Part shown: positions 53,356 through 62,958 of the stretch, in pieces
How positions within the stretch are numbered: the stretch's first letter is position 1
Layout: each line of letters opens with the position of its first letter
Origin: Candidatus Bathyarchaeota archaeon
Lineage (GTDB): Archaea; Thermoproteota; Bathyarchaeia; Bathyarchaeales; Bathycorpusculaceae
Length of the DNA stretch: 64,000 nt
Direction: 5' to 3'
Assembly: GCA_026014745.1 (NCBI GenBank)
Contig: JAOZHS010000003.1
Coordinates: forward strand, 104,137 to 168,136
Position numbers and translations under genes: made by a program
The notes under the pieces: generated by a model
Told to the model about the DNA's origin: nothing
The model's database searches: none
Seen by the model: the letters and a program-made list of their open reading frames with translations, nothing else

Positions 53356-54588
53356 TTAGATGGTTTGATTCCAATAATACACTGCACCGTAATTTCCCCG
53401 AGACAGGGGATACGCAGGGTCATCATAAACTATGTCTAAGCCTGACCCATACATATCTAGTAGGGTATGCATGTTACTCCATATCTGCGGAGACTTTGAA
53501 TCAGCGCCCCAGAAACCCCAAATCCTGTCATAGACGTGTCGCATGCCCCACCCATAATCCTTCGGCAACACAAACACCGCCTCCGCATGAGGATTGGCTG
53601 GCGGAGTCTTAGTCACAACATTATTCCAAAAGGCATCTAACGCCTCAAAATGCTCCTCTGTCAATGCACCGCCATAATCGTCTATTTTGGTGCCGTTGGA
53701 ATAGTTGAATATGACAATGTATTTTGCACCGGCATTATAAGCGGTGACCATTTGGTCGTAGATGTTTTGAGGTGAATCCAGATAGGGTGCCTGCATGTAT
53801 TTCCACGTCAAGATTACACCCCACATTTTATCCTGTACCGCCGCGGCGCCTCGAACCAACCCTATCTGCTGGTTGACGCTGTTGTTCCAGCCGAACTGCG
53901 CCAGAAGCGTCGGATAGCCCCCAAGATAGTCAAACCAGTAGAGTCCATAATCTGAAGTCAAATAGGGAATTTGATATTGGTTTAGGCTGGTGGTTCCCCG
54001 GTTTTGCTTCAAGAGTCTTACGTACCATTCTGCTTCTAGGGTGTAGTTGTCGGGGTGGGTGCCTTTACCGCAGGCATCCTTGAGGCCCGTGTAGATGTCG
54101 CCAAGAGACCAACTAGAGTTTCCATAGAGGTATGAGCTGTTTTCTCGGAATACTGCTGGCCAGTCGTAGTCAAGTTCCGTCCCGCCCGGTTCATCATCAT
54201 AGTAAGCACCAAGAAACTTGTCTCCGTAGAGTGTTCGGGAATCGTTGTAGAACTGGATTTTTCCGGGCCAATCATGCATTTGCCATGTGCCTAAGTTAAC
54301 CACCAAGTATAAGCCGGCATCGTAGGCATAGTCGCAGACTTGTCGCGCGGCGGTTAGGTTATTGCTTAAAGCGCTTATCCCCGAATCTAATATGAAGAGG
54401 TTAGTGTAGTCCTTTACCTTGTCTATCAACACTTCAGCTTGGACAGTTGTGGTACCGCAGAAGGCTATTCCCACGTAGGGCGGATCCTCTGGAGGGGCTC
54501 TGCTTTGGCTGTTAGACACCAATATCAACACGAACGCAGCGAGCACAATCAACATCAGTACCACTGCAAGGATATGGAAACGATTCAT
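53356..54588 (-). CDS. Membrane-anchored extracellular protein, glycoside-hydrolase-like
   Basis: 410 residues from the ATG at 54588 (the longer frame begins at 54615). N-terminal signal anchor NRFHILAVVLMLIVLAAFVLILV. The exported part has alternating strand-helix pattern suggestive of a TIM barrel: YVGIAFCGTTT, LFILDSGISAL, YLVVNLGTW, FLGAYYDDEPGG (possible acid residues), IPYLTSDYGLYWFDYLGGYP, WGVILTWKYMQAP, YIVIFNYSNG. No hydrolase family could be named. Stand-alone. Confidence 0.7.
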   Translation of the reverse strand: MNRFHILAVVLMLIVLAAFVLILVSNSQSRAPPEDPPYVGIAFCGTTTVQAEVLIDKVKDYTNLFILDSGISALSNNLTAARQVCDYAYDAGLYLVVNLGTWQMHDWPGKIQFYNDSRTLYGDKFLGAYYDDEPGGTELDYDWPAVFRENSSYLYGNSSWSLGDIYTGLKDACGKGTHPDNYTLEAEWYVRLLKQNRGTTSLNQYQIPYLTSDYGLYWFDYLGGYPTLLAQFGWNNSVNQQIGLVRGAAAVQDKMWGVILTWKYMQAPYLDSPQNIYDQMVTAYNAGAKYIVIFNYSNGTKIDDYGGALTEEHFEALDAFWNNVVTKTPPANPHAEAVFVLPKDYGWGMRHVYDRIWGFWGADSKSPQIWSNMHTLLDMYGSGLDIVYDDPAYPLSRGNYGAVYYWNQTI

Positions 54589-54743
54589 GAGTTTCGCCGT
54601 AGCCTCTAAGAGCACCTAATTTATGGTAATGATTAGATATAAGAGTTGCAAAGATAACAATTTTTCTTTAGGTTTTTGATGTGTCACCAAAACAGATAAA
54701 AACTCGGTTCGCATCCATGACAGCCACAAGAGAGGAACACTAA

Positions 54744-54947
54744 ATGCCATCCGAAATCACTGATGTTGATAAATTCGTGGCTATGAGCGCAAAAGCCAAA
54801 CAATGCCAAGTTAAAAGAGCCAAAGAAGTCGTGAAGCTAAAACTTCGCACTCCAGGCCAACTCTACACCTTAAAGATTGAGCCGCTCCGCGCCGACGAAA
54901 TCATAAAACGTCTTCAATGCGAAATTAAAGAAGAAGAAAAAGATTAA
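54744..54947 (+). CDS. rpl38e: Ribosomal protein eL38
   Basis: 67 residues. MPSEITDVDKFVAMSAKAKQ...VKRAKEVVKLKLRTPGQLYTLKIEPLRADEIIKRL follows the eL38 pattern (PxEI.D...F, K-rich strand, LYTL). The acidic C-terminal tail CEIKEEEKD is typical of archaeal forms. A large-subunit ribosomal protein shared with eukaryotes and some TACK archaea. AGAGGA lies at 54730-54735. Confidence 0.85.
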   Translation: MPSEITDVDKFVAMSAKAKQCQVKRAKEVVKLKLRTPGQLYTLKIEPLRADEIIKRLQCEIKEEEKD

Positions 54948-55077
54948 ACCCTTTTTCTTAACGATTTTTTGTTTTCCAAAAACCCCTAGCGTAAGCGAGC
55001 AATGTTCTCTTAAAATGCCTATGTTCTGAGTATCGCCCCGGCTCAAGGGCTCCAAGGAGAACTCTGCATATGGAGCT

Positions 55078-55108
55078 GTATACAAAAGCATCACCCAAAC
55101 ACATTTTT
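55078..55108 (+). repeat. GTATAC/AAGCATCACC repeat, copy A
   Basis: Palindromic GTATAC, then AAAAGCATCACCCAAACAC, then a short T-run. One of five copies between 55 and 63 kb. Confidence 0.75.
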
Positions 55109-55836
55109 CCTTCAACTCATCACCGCTCAGCCGCGCCCTAAACTCAAAAAATGCCCAAGAAACCGAAAAAACCCGAAGCTTATATAATCGTGGTCACCTG
55201 CCAAAGACAAAAATTCAGCAACCCACCCTCAAACGCAACCAAGAAGAAGCCAACGCCATAATTGCGGACTCAACAGTAAAAAATACAGTTGATATTGAGT
55301 TGAAAACTGGTTGGCCCTTTAGAAAGCGCCTTCAAAGAACCCAAATTTTGTCTCTCAGCCACCAAAAGTTGTCAATGTCTTCTGTTTTTTTTGACTCTCT
55401 GGTTAGCAATGTGAGCTGCCGGTTCGTTAATTGACAGAAATTGCGCGAGTTAGGCTGTCAAAAATGTTTGCAGTTGCGCTGATCCGCGTTTTGTGGTTGT
55501 TTCGATGCGCGTCTGGTTGTGGTTTTTGTGGCTGTTCTGTCAAAGTTTGCCTTAACCAATTTTTGGGTGTGCGAAAAAAAATCGAACTGTCGCTTTTTAC
55601 ATTAAATAGTTAAAAAACAGTCAACACATTATACAAAAATTAGTTCAACAAGGCATATTTCCATGGCACTTCGCAATTTTGGAGACTCCGAGCCCCGAAA
55701 ACCCGACAAAAATCTGCAAGGACAGACGCCGTGGAAAAACGTTGGATTCTAAGCGAAAGGTTATTTCCGCGGACTCCCTAAAAATCGATGGAGCAAGCAA
55801 GTTGAATACGGCAGCCAGTATCCGGAGATTTGCGGG

Positions 55837-55867
55837 AAAAGTGTGTTTTGGTGATGCTTTTGTATAC
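55837..55867 (-). repeat. GTATAC/AAGCATCACC repeat, copy B
   Basis: Same motif on the minus strand, CACC followed by AAAACAC instead of CAAACAC. Confidence 0.75.
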
Positions 55868-55958
55868 CAAAGCCCCTTATGCCGCTCAGGACCAACTAAA
55901 AAAAGCGTAGTCAACCCATTTTTTGCTACAATAGCGTTAATTTTTTGGAGGGGCGGCC

Positions 55959-56657
55959 ATGAGTGTTGAGCGCAATCTTGCAATTTCTCTGTTAAAATTG
56001 ACTCAAAACGGACCGGCTTTAATCGAAGCTGTCAAAATCGACGCGCATCTCCCCCTAACAGTTGTTGAGTTGTTGCTTCAAAAAATGCAAAAAGAAGAAC
56101 TTATTAATCTCCGAGGCAACAGCGTCGAAGCAGATAGCGGCATGCGGCTAAGATTGGCGGTTCGGGCAGTCTCTTTAGGCGCCGACGTCGAGGCATTGAG
56201 TCGACTGCTAAGGTGGCAGGAATTTGAAGAAATCGCCGCCATTGCCTTCCAAACCCACGGCTACACCGTACAAAACAACGTGCGCTTTAAGGGCGCCACG
56301 CGTCGCTGGGAAATAGATGTCGTTGCCTGCAAAAAACCGCTGGTGGTTTGCATTGACTGCAAACATTGGCAACACGCCATCAAACCAGCCCAGCTACGCC
56401 AAATCGTCGATTTACAGGTGCAACGCACCGAGGACTTAGCAGATGCCCTGCCTAACCCCAAGCTAAAATTGTCGTGCATTGATTGGGAAAAAGCCAAGTT
56501 TGTCCCCGCTGTGCTCGCATTGTTTCCAAGCGTCGCCAAACTCCAAAACCGTGTCCCCGTCGTGCCTGTTTTACAGCTTCAAGATTTCCTTTCGCAGCTC
56601 CCAGGCTACCTCGACAGTCTCCATGTGCACGCCAAAGCCTTTAGGAAGTTAGCTTAG
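55959..56657 (+). CDS. Mrr-like restriction-endonuclease-fold protein
   Basis: 232 residues, ATG at 55959 with GGAGGG at 55947-55952. Residues ~1-70 form a winged helix (LAISLLKLTQNGPALIEAVKIDAHLPLTVVELLLQKMQKEELI). Residues ~85-170 are a PD-(D/E)xK nuclease core: FEEIAAIAFQTHGYTV, WEIDVVACKKPLVVCIDCKHW (catalytic Asp and Asp-x-Lys), QIVDLQVQRTEDL. It probably cleaves DNA, perhaps as a repair or defence factor. It converges with the ABC permease gene by 9 bp. Confidence 0.82.
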   Translation: MSVERNLAISLLKLTQNGPALIEAVKIDAHLPLTVVELLLQKMQKEELINLRGNSVEADSGMRLRLAVRAVSLGADVEALSRLLRWQEFEEIAAIAFQTHGYTVQNNVRFKGATRRWEIDVVACKKPLVVCIDCKHWQHAIKPAQLRQIVDLQVQRTEDLADALPNPKLKLSCIDWEKAKFVPAVLALFPSVAKLQNRVPVVPVLQLQDFLSQLPGYLDSLHVHAKAFRKLA

Positions 56658-58520
56658 AGTTTCAAGTATGGATGTTTTTGTTTGCTGATAGGCTGGAAGC
56701 AGGCTTAAAATATACATGGCGATTAAGGCGGCGGCAAGCCAGCCCCCAATAACAAAGATAGTCGTAGCTGTGACTAGGGGGTTTGCCATCAAAAAGATAA
56801 GCGTAATAACCACGCCGATGGATAAGCCTATGGCAAAGCTTGCAACCAGCATAATCACGCTCTGAATCGCGGAAATACTCAAAACAATGCGTGGCTTTGC
56901 ACCGACTGCGCGTAGGGTGCCGAATTCTTGACGCTGCTCATTAACTACTAGCATCATGTAACCAACCATGCAGAGAGCCGCGGATGAGAGGCTAAAAATG
57001 GGCAGAAGCATAAGGCTCTGCCAGGTGGTAGATAAGAAATTCATGTTTTGTTGAGTTACGTCTTTGAGGTCAAAGACAGCTAACTCGGGGTCAACTGCGT
57101 GTAGGGCGTCGCGTATTCCAGTGATGGACGTGACTCGGTCCACTGCGGAGTCAAGTTCCACTATCAACAGGTTAGCGTCTGTGCCCGTAATGTTTTGGAG
57201 GGTTTCAAGCGGCACATATACGACTTGACCATTATTTAAGGGCTCAACACAGATTCCAACAATATCAAACGTATGGTTTTCAAAGCGTAGCCCTTCAAGC
57301 AAGGGATCTGACATGTACACATATCGTTTGGGATGAGCGTAAAACATGCTTTGGGTTAGTGAGTCGCCAACAACTGCTTCTAAATCAGAGGGGCTATCGA
57401 AGAATTTGCCTTTAAGTGACCAATTGCCTGAAAGCGTTTGAGGATTAACGCCTACTACAAGAGAATCAGCCTCCCTATCGTCGCCCACGGGATAGGTCAC
57501 GTTGTCTATTATCGTAAAGTTGGAAACCTCCTGCAAATGTTCAGTAACAACTAGTCGAGGTTCTACCACGGTTACTCCTGATAAAGCAGCAATTTTTGCA
57601 GTGCCCTCTGATGGAATACCGAGGTTTGGTTCTAAATAGTTGAAATCAGTGTTGACTTGGGTGCCATGAAATGCGGAAAGTAGGTCAAGGTACTGGTTGC
57701 CCATGCTTGGGTAGGCTACCAACACGGTGTCCGTTCCGCTGGTATTTTCGATCCAGGCGGTGGTGGTGTCGCTTGCGATTACGCTGCCGCCTACAGTTAC
57801 GGTTAACAAAATAAACACTACCGAAAGCAAGAAAACCATTCGAATACCTACGGATTGTCGGCGACCCATGCTTCTAGACGCCAGATGCCACGTTATAGCG
57901 CGGCGTGAGAGAGGTTTGTGGCGTTTTTCAGTAAATGACCCATAGTATGAAACAGGGGATAGAGCGTCCATAGGGGACATGCGGGAGGCTTTAAGGATGG
58001 GTCTTAACCCAAAAAATATCGCCAAGAGGAAAAACGCAACAAAAACGATGGGCGCAAACCAAAACATCGGCAACAAATAACCCCCAAAAACCAGAAAAGC
58101 CACAACAAAATCTGCCACAAAACCCATGGCAACGCCCAAAGTGCAACCGATTAAGGTGATTGTTAGGAGCTCAGTCATGAAGTATCCGGCGACGAGGCTG
58201 TTGGGGCATCCTGCTGCTTTGATTAATCCGAAGTCTCGGGTTCGTTGAGCCATCATCAGCGAGATTATAAAGGAGGTTAGGATGGCGCCGACGGCAAATA
58301 TTAGGACGCCTAAGAAGAGGATAAACTGGCTAAAAATCGAGGTTAAGCCTAAAGTTAGGGTGCCGGTAGCTTTTGCTGCAATTCCAACGCCTAGGCGGTT
58401 GCTGAATAGGAGCAGAAACAGCGTGGACGCCACACTCAACGTCAGGGTCGCTACTGTCAAACCTGTTTGGAGGCGGCGACGTTTCAAGTCGTTTGTTGGG
58501 AAGTGGGCGCTATCGGTCAT
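56649..58520 (-). CDS. FtsX-like ABC permease (MacB type)
   Basis: 623 residues containing two FtsX units. The N-terminal helices (~20-180) include GAILTSFIISLMMAQRTRDFGLIKAAGCPNSLVAGYFMTELLTI. After another helix at ~228-250 comes a ~250-residue exterior domain, then the C-terminal FtsX helices with YMMLVVNEQRQEFGTLRAVGAKPRIVL. Works with the ATPase at 58510 (11-bp overlap) in export or mechanotransmission across the membrane. Confidence 0.9.
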   Translation of the reverse strand: MTDSAHFPTNDLKRRRLQTGLTVATLTLSVASTLFLLLFSNRLGVGIAAKATGTLTLGLTSIFSQFILFLGVLIFAVGAILTSFIISLMMAQRTRDFGLIKAAGCPNSLVAGYFMTELLTITLIGCTLGVAMGFVADFVVAFLVFGGYLLPMFWFAPIVFVAFFLLAIFFGLRPILKASRMSPMDALSPVSYYGSFTEKRHKPLSRRAITWHLASRSMGRRQSVGIRMVFLLSVVFILLTVTVGGSVIASDTTTAWIENTSGTDTVLVAYPSMGNQYLDLLSAFHGTQVNTDFNYLEPNLGIPSEGTAKIAALSGVTVVEPRLVVTEHLQEVSNFTIIDNVTYPVGDDREADSLVVGVNPQTLSGNWSLKGKFFDSPSDLEAVVGDSLTQSMFYAHPKRYVYMSDPLLEGLRFENHTFDIVGICVEPLNNGQVVYVPLETLQNITGTDANLLIVELDSAVDRVTSITGIRDALHAVDPELAVFDLKDVTQQNMNFLSTTWQSLMLLPIFSLSSAALCMVGYMMLVVNEQRQEFGTLRAVGAKPRIVLSISAIQSVIMLVASFAIGLSIGVVITLIFLMANPLVTATTIFVIGGWLAAALIAMYILSLLPAYQQTKTSILETLS

Positions 58521-59268
58521 GGACGCTCGCTACTCTTCCATCTTCTAATCGAATAACCAAATCAGCCAGTTTCTGTATGTCTTGGTCATGTGTCGAAACC
58601 ACAACAGTTTTGCCCTTTTGCTTGAGCAACTGCAGAACCTGAAGAATTTTTTGCGCGTTTACGACATCAAGATTTCCAGTCGGTTCATCGGCTAAAATAA
58701 GCTCAGGGTCATTAGCCAAAGCACGAGCAAAACCGACACGTTGCTGTTCGCCGCCGCTAAGTTGCGCAGGAAAATGATTCTCACGATGCGACAACCCCAC
58801 CATCTCCACTAACTCTGTCACCCGTGCCTCAATTTCATCGGGTGGCTTTCGTGTCCATTCCATGGGGAAAGCGACGTTTTCTGCAACGGTAAGCGTAGAT
58901 ACAAGGTTGTAGGCTTGGAAAACGAAACCTATGTGGTTGCAGCGGAAATCAGAGAGTTCGTCCTCGTTTTGTTCGGTTAGGTCTTGACCGGCTACCGTGA
59001 GGGTACCGTTTGTGGGTCGGTCGATTCCGCTTAGAATGTTTAGCAGGGTTGTTTTGCCTGAGCCTGAGGGACCTGTTAAGACGGTGAAGGTGGCTTGGGG
59101 GATTTGGATGTTTATGTCGTGTAGGACTTCGATTTTTCGGGTACCTAACAGGTAGGTTTTGTCTAAGTTATGGGTGGCTACTATGGGTTGTGGGTCTTTG
59201 GGCATGGCTAAGCCTTCGGTGTTGTTATGTTTTGTTGAGGCTAAGCGCTTATGAAGCTTGAGGTACAC
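58510..59268 (-). CDS. MacB/LolD-type ABC ATP-binding protein
   Basis: 252 residues in the open frame; the ATG at codon 22 may be the real start. Walker [31 protein letters not shown], signature [15 protein letters not shown], Walker [13 protein letters not shown], switch VVSTHD. Pairs with the FtsX-like permease. Downstream of, and co-directional with, the Hjc gene. Confidence 0.92.
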   Translation of the reverse strand: MYLKLHKRLASTKHNNTEGLAMPKDPQPIVATHNLDKTYLLGTRKIEVLHDINIQIPQATFTVLTGPSGSGKTTLLNILSGIDRPTNGTLTVAGQDLTEQNEDELSDFRCNHIGFVFQAYNLVSTLTVAENVAFPMEWTRKPPDEIEARVTELVEMVGLSHRENHFPAQLSGGEQQRVGFARALANDPELILADEPTGNLDVVNAQKILQVLQLLKQKGKTVVVSTHDQDIQKLADLVIRLEDGRVASVHDR

Positions 59269-59272
59269 TTGT

Positions 59273-59716
59273 TTACTCGTTGCTTAGATAGCAGGTGTCT
59301 ATGTTTAGGTTGCCGCGGTCTCGTTTTAGAATGCGGACTTTGTCGGGTAGCTTGTCTTTTTCCCAATCGCTCCAGCTGATTTCTCTAAACAACCAACGTT
59401 TGCCCAGATGAGCTGCTACCACGGCATGTTTGTATTCGTTGGTTGTGGGGATGAGTTCGTTTAGGAATCGAAAGAGTTTGTCTATTTGGGGTTTGGGGAA
59501 GTAGGCGTAGTAGGTGGCGTTTTTGACTTCAAACGCGTACATGTGGGGTCCTCTTCGGGCCATGAGGTCGGGGAGGGGGTTAAGGCTGGGGTTGCTAACG
59601 GGGATGCGAACGGCGTTGTAGCCCTTTTTTTGTAGGAGTTTAACAAGTACGGATTCACTGTAGAAGCCGCGTTTGCGCCATCGACGGAGTCGGACGCGAT
59701 CGATTTCGGTAGTCAC
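59273..59716 (-). CDS. hjc: Holliday junction resolvase Hjc
   Basis: 147 residues from the GTG at 59716, preceded by GAGG; the frame is open to 59872 but the extra N-terminus is unlike the family. Nuclease motifs: Glu in YSESVLVKLLQKKGYNAVRIP, PLPDLMARR (Asp), and FEVKNATYYAYF (Glu-x-Lys), the archaeal Hjc pattern. It cuts four-way DNA junctions in recombination. The longer C-terminal region holds a Trp/Lys-rich stretch (WSDWEKDKLPDK). Confidence 0.85.
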   Translation of the reverse strand: MTTEIDRVRLRRWRKRGFYSESVLVKLLQKKGYNAVRIPVSNPSLNPLPDLMARRGPHMYAFEVKNATYYAYFPKPQIDKLFRFLNELIPTTNEYKHAVVAAHLGKRWLFREISWSDWEKDKLPDKVRILKRDRGNLNIDTCYLSNE

Positions 59717-60030
59717 AGTTGAGCCTCGGGTTATCTTTGTGGGGTTAGGGCATAAAAATTGTTCCCTTAGGCATCCGATTACTGTGTTTGGGGGATGCTT
59801 CTGTATACTGCAAGAGCAGGTCGGTGTGGCTGGAAGCACATGGTGATGGGCAATGTTGATGAAAATACTCACACCACCAACATAACGGGGGATGTATTTT
59901 CCTACATCGACACATGCAAAATATGGGCTATGTGGGCTACACTAACCGCCCGAAAAGTGACGACTTAGCCCCAAGACAAAAACCATCCAAACCTTTACAA
60001 CAAACAAAAAAGCCACTGGTGAAGTCGCCA

Positions 60031-60059
60031 AATACAAAAGCATCACCAAAACACAGCCA
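60031..60059 (+). repeat. GTATAC/AAGCATCACC repeat, copy C
   Basis: Weaker copy: the palindrome is reduced to AATAC and the T-run is absent, but AAAAGCATCACCAAAACAC is intact. Confidence 0.65.
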
Positions 60060-60683
60060 CACAAAGCACCTGGCCCTCACAAAATTTGCGAAAACTCAAA
60101 CACGATTCACAGACCCACGTCTGAGCACAAAAAAGGCAAAACACAATCTTAGACCAAAATTCTGCAAAGTTTACTCTCCAACCCAAAAATGTTCTCAAAG
60201 TGCAGAATTGTGTCGAAGGCTAGCCGAAAAAATAGGGATTTGCTTCGCATGGAGATTTTCGTAGGTACTTATATGAGGCTCCGATATTCCCCATGCCAAC
60301 CTTTAAGGTCAGAGGCAATTAAGCTCGAACTAAGCCGATTTACATGATTAAGGCTGTTTTTGAGGTTTTAATTTTTTAGTTTAGAGAAAAAAGTCATCGG
60401 CTTTTTTTGGTTGTTGGCTTTCGCAGGCGAACAAACCCAATTTACAGCCCAAATGCGAAAAAAACTATTTTTAGGCTGTTTTGTCTAAAAACAGTTCTTT
60501 CGTTGCCACGTTTTTTTTAAACATCTTAAAACGGGCTTTCAAGAGTGAAAAAAAGCTAGTGGATACCTCACAGCCTCAAAATGAAAGTTTACGCAAAGAG
60601 AACCCATTTACCTAAAGCTGCTGCGAGAGCTGTCAAACGCGAATACCGGTGGATAGTACTTCAAGAGTTGCAAGGACACTCAA

Positions 60684-60751
60684 AGGGGTCTGCCACGCTT
60701 AGAGGCTGCTTTTGGCGGGCAGAACTTTTGATTTATGCCCGTGAGACCTCT
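60684..60751 (+). ncRNA. Nested hairpin, candidate structured RNA
   Basis: Outer stem AGGGGTCT (60684-60691) pairs with AGACCTCT (60744-60751), one G-U. Inner stem CGGGCA (60716-60721) pairs perfectly with TGCCCG (60736-60741). A further CTGGT-AGACCTC-ACCAG hairpin lies ~35 bp downstream. No RNA family recognised. Confidence 0.3.
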
Positions 60752-60901
60752 TAGGCGATGCAGTAGCTAAAAAGTGCTCGGTGACTGGTAGACCTCACCA
60801 GCCCAGAAAACTTTGCATCTGCAGGCCCAGTAACTGCTCGACGTTCAAGATAGGTGTTTGTAGAGCCTATAGAGCGCAGGTCAAACGCGCGAATCTAAAG
60901 G

Positions 60902-60933
60902 CGTATACGAAAGCATCGCCCAAACACACTTCC
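60902..60933 (+). repeat. GTATAC/AAGCATCACC repeat, copy D
   Basis: Two differences (ACGAAAGCATCGCC) from the consensus; followed by CAAACACACTTCCT. Confidence 0.7.
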
Positions 60934-61162
60934 TTAGATAGTTCTTGAGGCTTAACTAAGAAGCGTACACCTTAGGTACCCTGGAAGTTCAGAGGTTGCC
61001 TTTAGAAACCAATCAACGTAATTATTTGTATATTGTATAAGCTGCAGTTCATCAACCGCTTCGAGAAGACAGGCAATTCATTAGTAGCATACCCTGAAAG
61101 AAACCGCAGGACATACTCTGGCGAGTAGGAAATTTCATTGGCGGTTAACAACAATTGTGCCG

Positions 61163-62434
61163 TTAGCTACCAAAGAAGTAAGAGATCTGCTTTCTTTTGA
61201 TAATCACTAAAGAGAGGAGGACAACCAATACGATTGCAGCTACAGCAACAGGAATTAGGAAAACAAAATCGACGGGGCTTGCAGGGGGTCTTGAATCAAA
61301 ACTGGTTTGTTGGGTAAGCGGATAGTGGTCCACATTGTTTTGGTCAATGACATATGTTCCGTTTCCGTCGTAATCACTCCAATAGTTGCCTACAGCGCCA
61401 TTGTCCCATGAGATGATGTCCGTTCCGTTGCCTATATAGCGGCTGACATTGTAGAAGGGCGCATTCTCTATTCGAACATTTTGAAGATTATCAACAATGT
61501 TATTGTGGTATAGTCTGTTTCCGGATGCAATATGTGTAATTGAACTGTAATTAGGGTCGTAACCATAGTTGAAAAGTAGAATCCCGGCGCCATTCCGCAT
61601 TATGTAATTGTCGCTGATTGTTGAGTTGTTGCTTCCTTCAAACTCTAATCCAAAATAGAAATTATCTGTTATGGTATTCTCATAAACATAGTAAGGACCA
61701 TACCAGCGGAGAAATAAACCGCCCGAATAAGACAACTCACCAATGTTTGCGTTGATTGGGGCATTTCCATTGCCTATAATGTTGTTTTGTCTTACTGTCA
61801 CATTGGACGCTTCATCGATAACTATCCCATTTTTGTTTCCGATGATATTATTCTCGGAAATTAAACTGTTTGTCCATCCTGAAAAGTTAACGCCGGCATC
61901 ATTGTTTGTTATGTTATTCTTTGATATAGTGACATCTGAGCCACTTCCATATCCACATATCGGATAAGAATTATTTTCAATAATGTTACCTATAACGCTA
62001 ATTCCGTGAACGGGCGCATGCAAGGTGGATTGCTCTAATGATAGTGCGATGTTGCCGCGTTTTATCGTAAACCCTGAAACGGTCACATTAGACGAACAAA
62101 TGCTAATCACAGCCCAAAAATTCGCATATCGACCCCAATATCGGGGAGATTTGTCGATGCCGTCAATGACAGTTTTTTCTGCGTCTTCTCCGATTAGTGA
62201 AAGGGGTTTATCAATTGTTAAATAGCTATCTGCAGTAACAAAGTATGTTCCTGCTCTTACAAATACGGTATCACCTGAACTAGCGTTGCCTACGGCTGAT
62301 TGGATTGTTGGGTAGTCTTCTGGCACAAAGATGGTTGTATTTTGGGCTTTTATTGCGTTAGGTTGAAACGAGACTAAAGAAGATAGAAAAACAAAAGCAA
62401 TCAGTAAGGTCAAAGTCTTAGTCAAGTTTCGCAT
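61163..62434 (-). CDS. Secreted, anchored NosD-type beta-helix protein
   Basis: 423 residues. Signal peptide 1-29 (LTKTLTLLIAFVFLSSLVSFQP). TIFVPEDYPTIQSAVGNASSGDTVFVRAGTYF is the usual start of a right-handed beta-helix, followed by NVTVSGFTIKRGNIAL, IIENNSYPICGYG, ISKNNITNNDAGVNFSG and similar Asn-rich coils, and ends with GNYWSDYDGNG. C-terminal helix (FVFLIPVAVAAIVLVVLLSLVII) and a Lys-rich tail anchor it. Probably a cell-surface protein binding polysaccharide; similar in plan to the protein at 31947 but a separate sequence. Confidence 0.88.
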   Translation of the reverse strand: MRNLTKTLTLLIAFVFLSSLVSFQPNAIKAQNTTIFVPEDYPTIQSAVGNASSGDTVFVRAGTYFVTADSYLTIDKPLSLIGEDAEKTVIDGIDKSPRYWGRYANFWAVISICSSNVTVSGFTIKRGNIALSLEQSTLHAPVHGISVIGNIIENNSYPICGYGSGSDVTISKNNITNNDAGVNFSGWTNSLISENNIIGNKNGIVIDEASNVTVRQNNIIGNGNAPINANIGELSYSGGLFLRWYGPYYVYENTITDNFYFGLEFEGSNNSTISDNYIMRNGAGILLFNYGYDPNYSSITHIASGNRLYHNNIVDNLQNVRIENAPFYNVSRYIGNGTDIISWDNGAVGNYWSDYDGNGTYVIDQNNVDHYPLTQQTSFDSRPPASPVDFVFLIPVAVAAIVLVVLLSLVIIKRKQISYFFGS

Positions 62435-62534
62435 AATTTTCTATTCTAGAACTCGTTTGCGTTAAAAGGCTTGTTGTAAGTTTTTTTTGACCAAGACAAC
62501 TGGATTTTAAAAAGTTTTTGACTATGATTTCCCG

Positions 62535-62765
62535 TTACATTGGCATGCCCACAAGAGGAACCGCTTTTTCTTGGCGGTGTTCATCGCGGCAGTGTCGGTC
62601 GTGCTCCTCCAAGGTATCAAAGAGTTTTCCGCAGTCTCGACAGCGATACTTACCTGTGGCGTCAGGGTTGGCTGCATCTTCATAGTCAAGGAAGGCGTTT
62701 TCTGTGTCGGCTGCAATTATTTTGACGTAGCCGTCAGGGGACTCTTGACTGCTATTTGGATTCAC
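62535..62765 (-). CDS. Small C2H2 zinc-finger protein
   Basis: 76 residues. YRCRDCGKLFDTLEEHDRHCRDEH fits Cys-x2-Cys-x12-His-x4-His, a classical zinc finger. The N-terminal half is acidic and probably disordered. An AGGTGA lies just upstream of the start on this strand. May bind nucleic acid or protein; isolated. Confidence 0.72.
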   Translation of the reverse strand: MNPNSSQESPDGYVKIIAADTENAFLDYEDAANPDATGKYRCRDCGKLFDTLEEHDRHCRDEHRQEKAVPLVGMPM

Positions 62766-62870
62766 TTAGTTCACCTCCAAATCCAGAAGCGGAGAAGCAC
62801 CCCCTTTTACCTAACTAGAAGGTTTAAGGATGTGTGAGTGGCACAACACAACCACAACCCCCAAAAAGTC

Positions 62871-62903
62871 GTATACAAAAGCATCACCCAAACACACTTT
62901 TTT
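62871..62903 (+). repeat. GTATAC/AAGCATCACC repeat, copy E
   Basis: The best-preserved copy, with the complete palindrome, core and T6 run. It is ~55 bp upstream of the YjbQ-family gene. Confidence 0.75.
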
Positions 62904-62958
62904 ACGGGTCTAGAAAGCTTTTTGAGCTAACCGCGCCAAATAAAAAACGGTTATAGTC

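Larger units (their letters stand above)
54948..55958. other. Gene-poor interval with two repeat copies and a possible transcript
   Basis: Holds repeat copies at 55078-55108 (+) and 55837-55867 (-), facing each other 730 bp apart. A TATA-like CTTATATAAT at 55170-55180 and a T8 run near 55387 could bound a ~180-nt transcript. Short frames here (for example 55431-55613) have no supporting features. No protein gene is called. Confidence 0.4.
59717..61162. other. Gene-poor interval with repeats and possible structured RNA
   Basis: No convincing gene. A 116-codon frame at 59914-60264 is Lys/Pro/Thr-rich and includes a repeat copy, so it is probably chance. A TATA-like ACTTATATG lies near 60268. 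Repeat copies lie at 60031-60059 and 60902-60933. A GC-rich stretch at ~60590-60900 has nested hairpins. Searches by eye for RNase P and SRP RNA consensus motifs failed. Confidence 0.4.

Noticed and set aside
59914-60264. 116-codon frame rich in Lys, Pro and Thr
   Set aside because: It includes a copy of the intergenic repeat, has no ribosome binding site and looks low-complexity.
60580-60940. RNase P RNA or SRP RNA
   Set aside because: The conserved core motifs of both families were looked for on both strands and not found.
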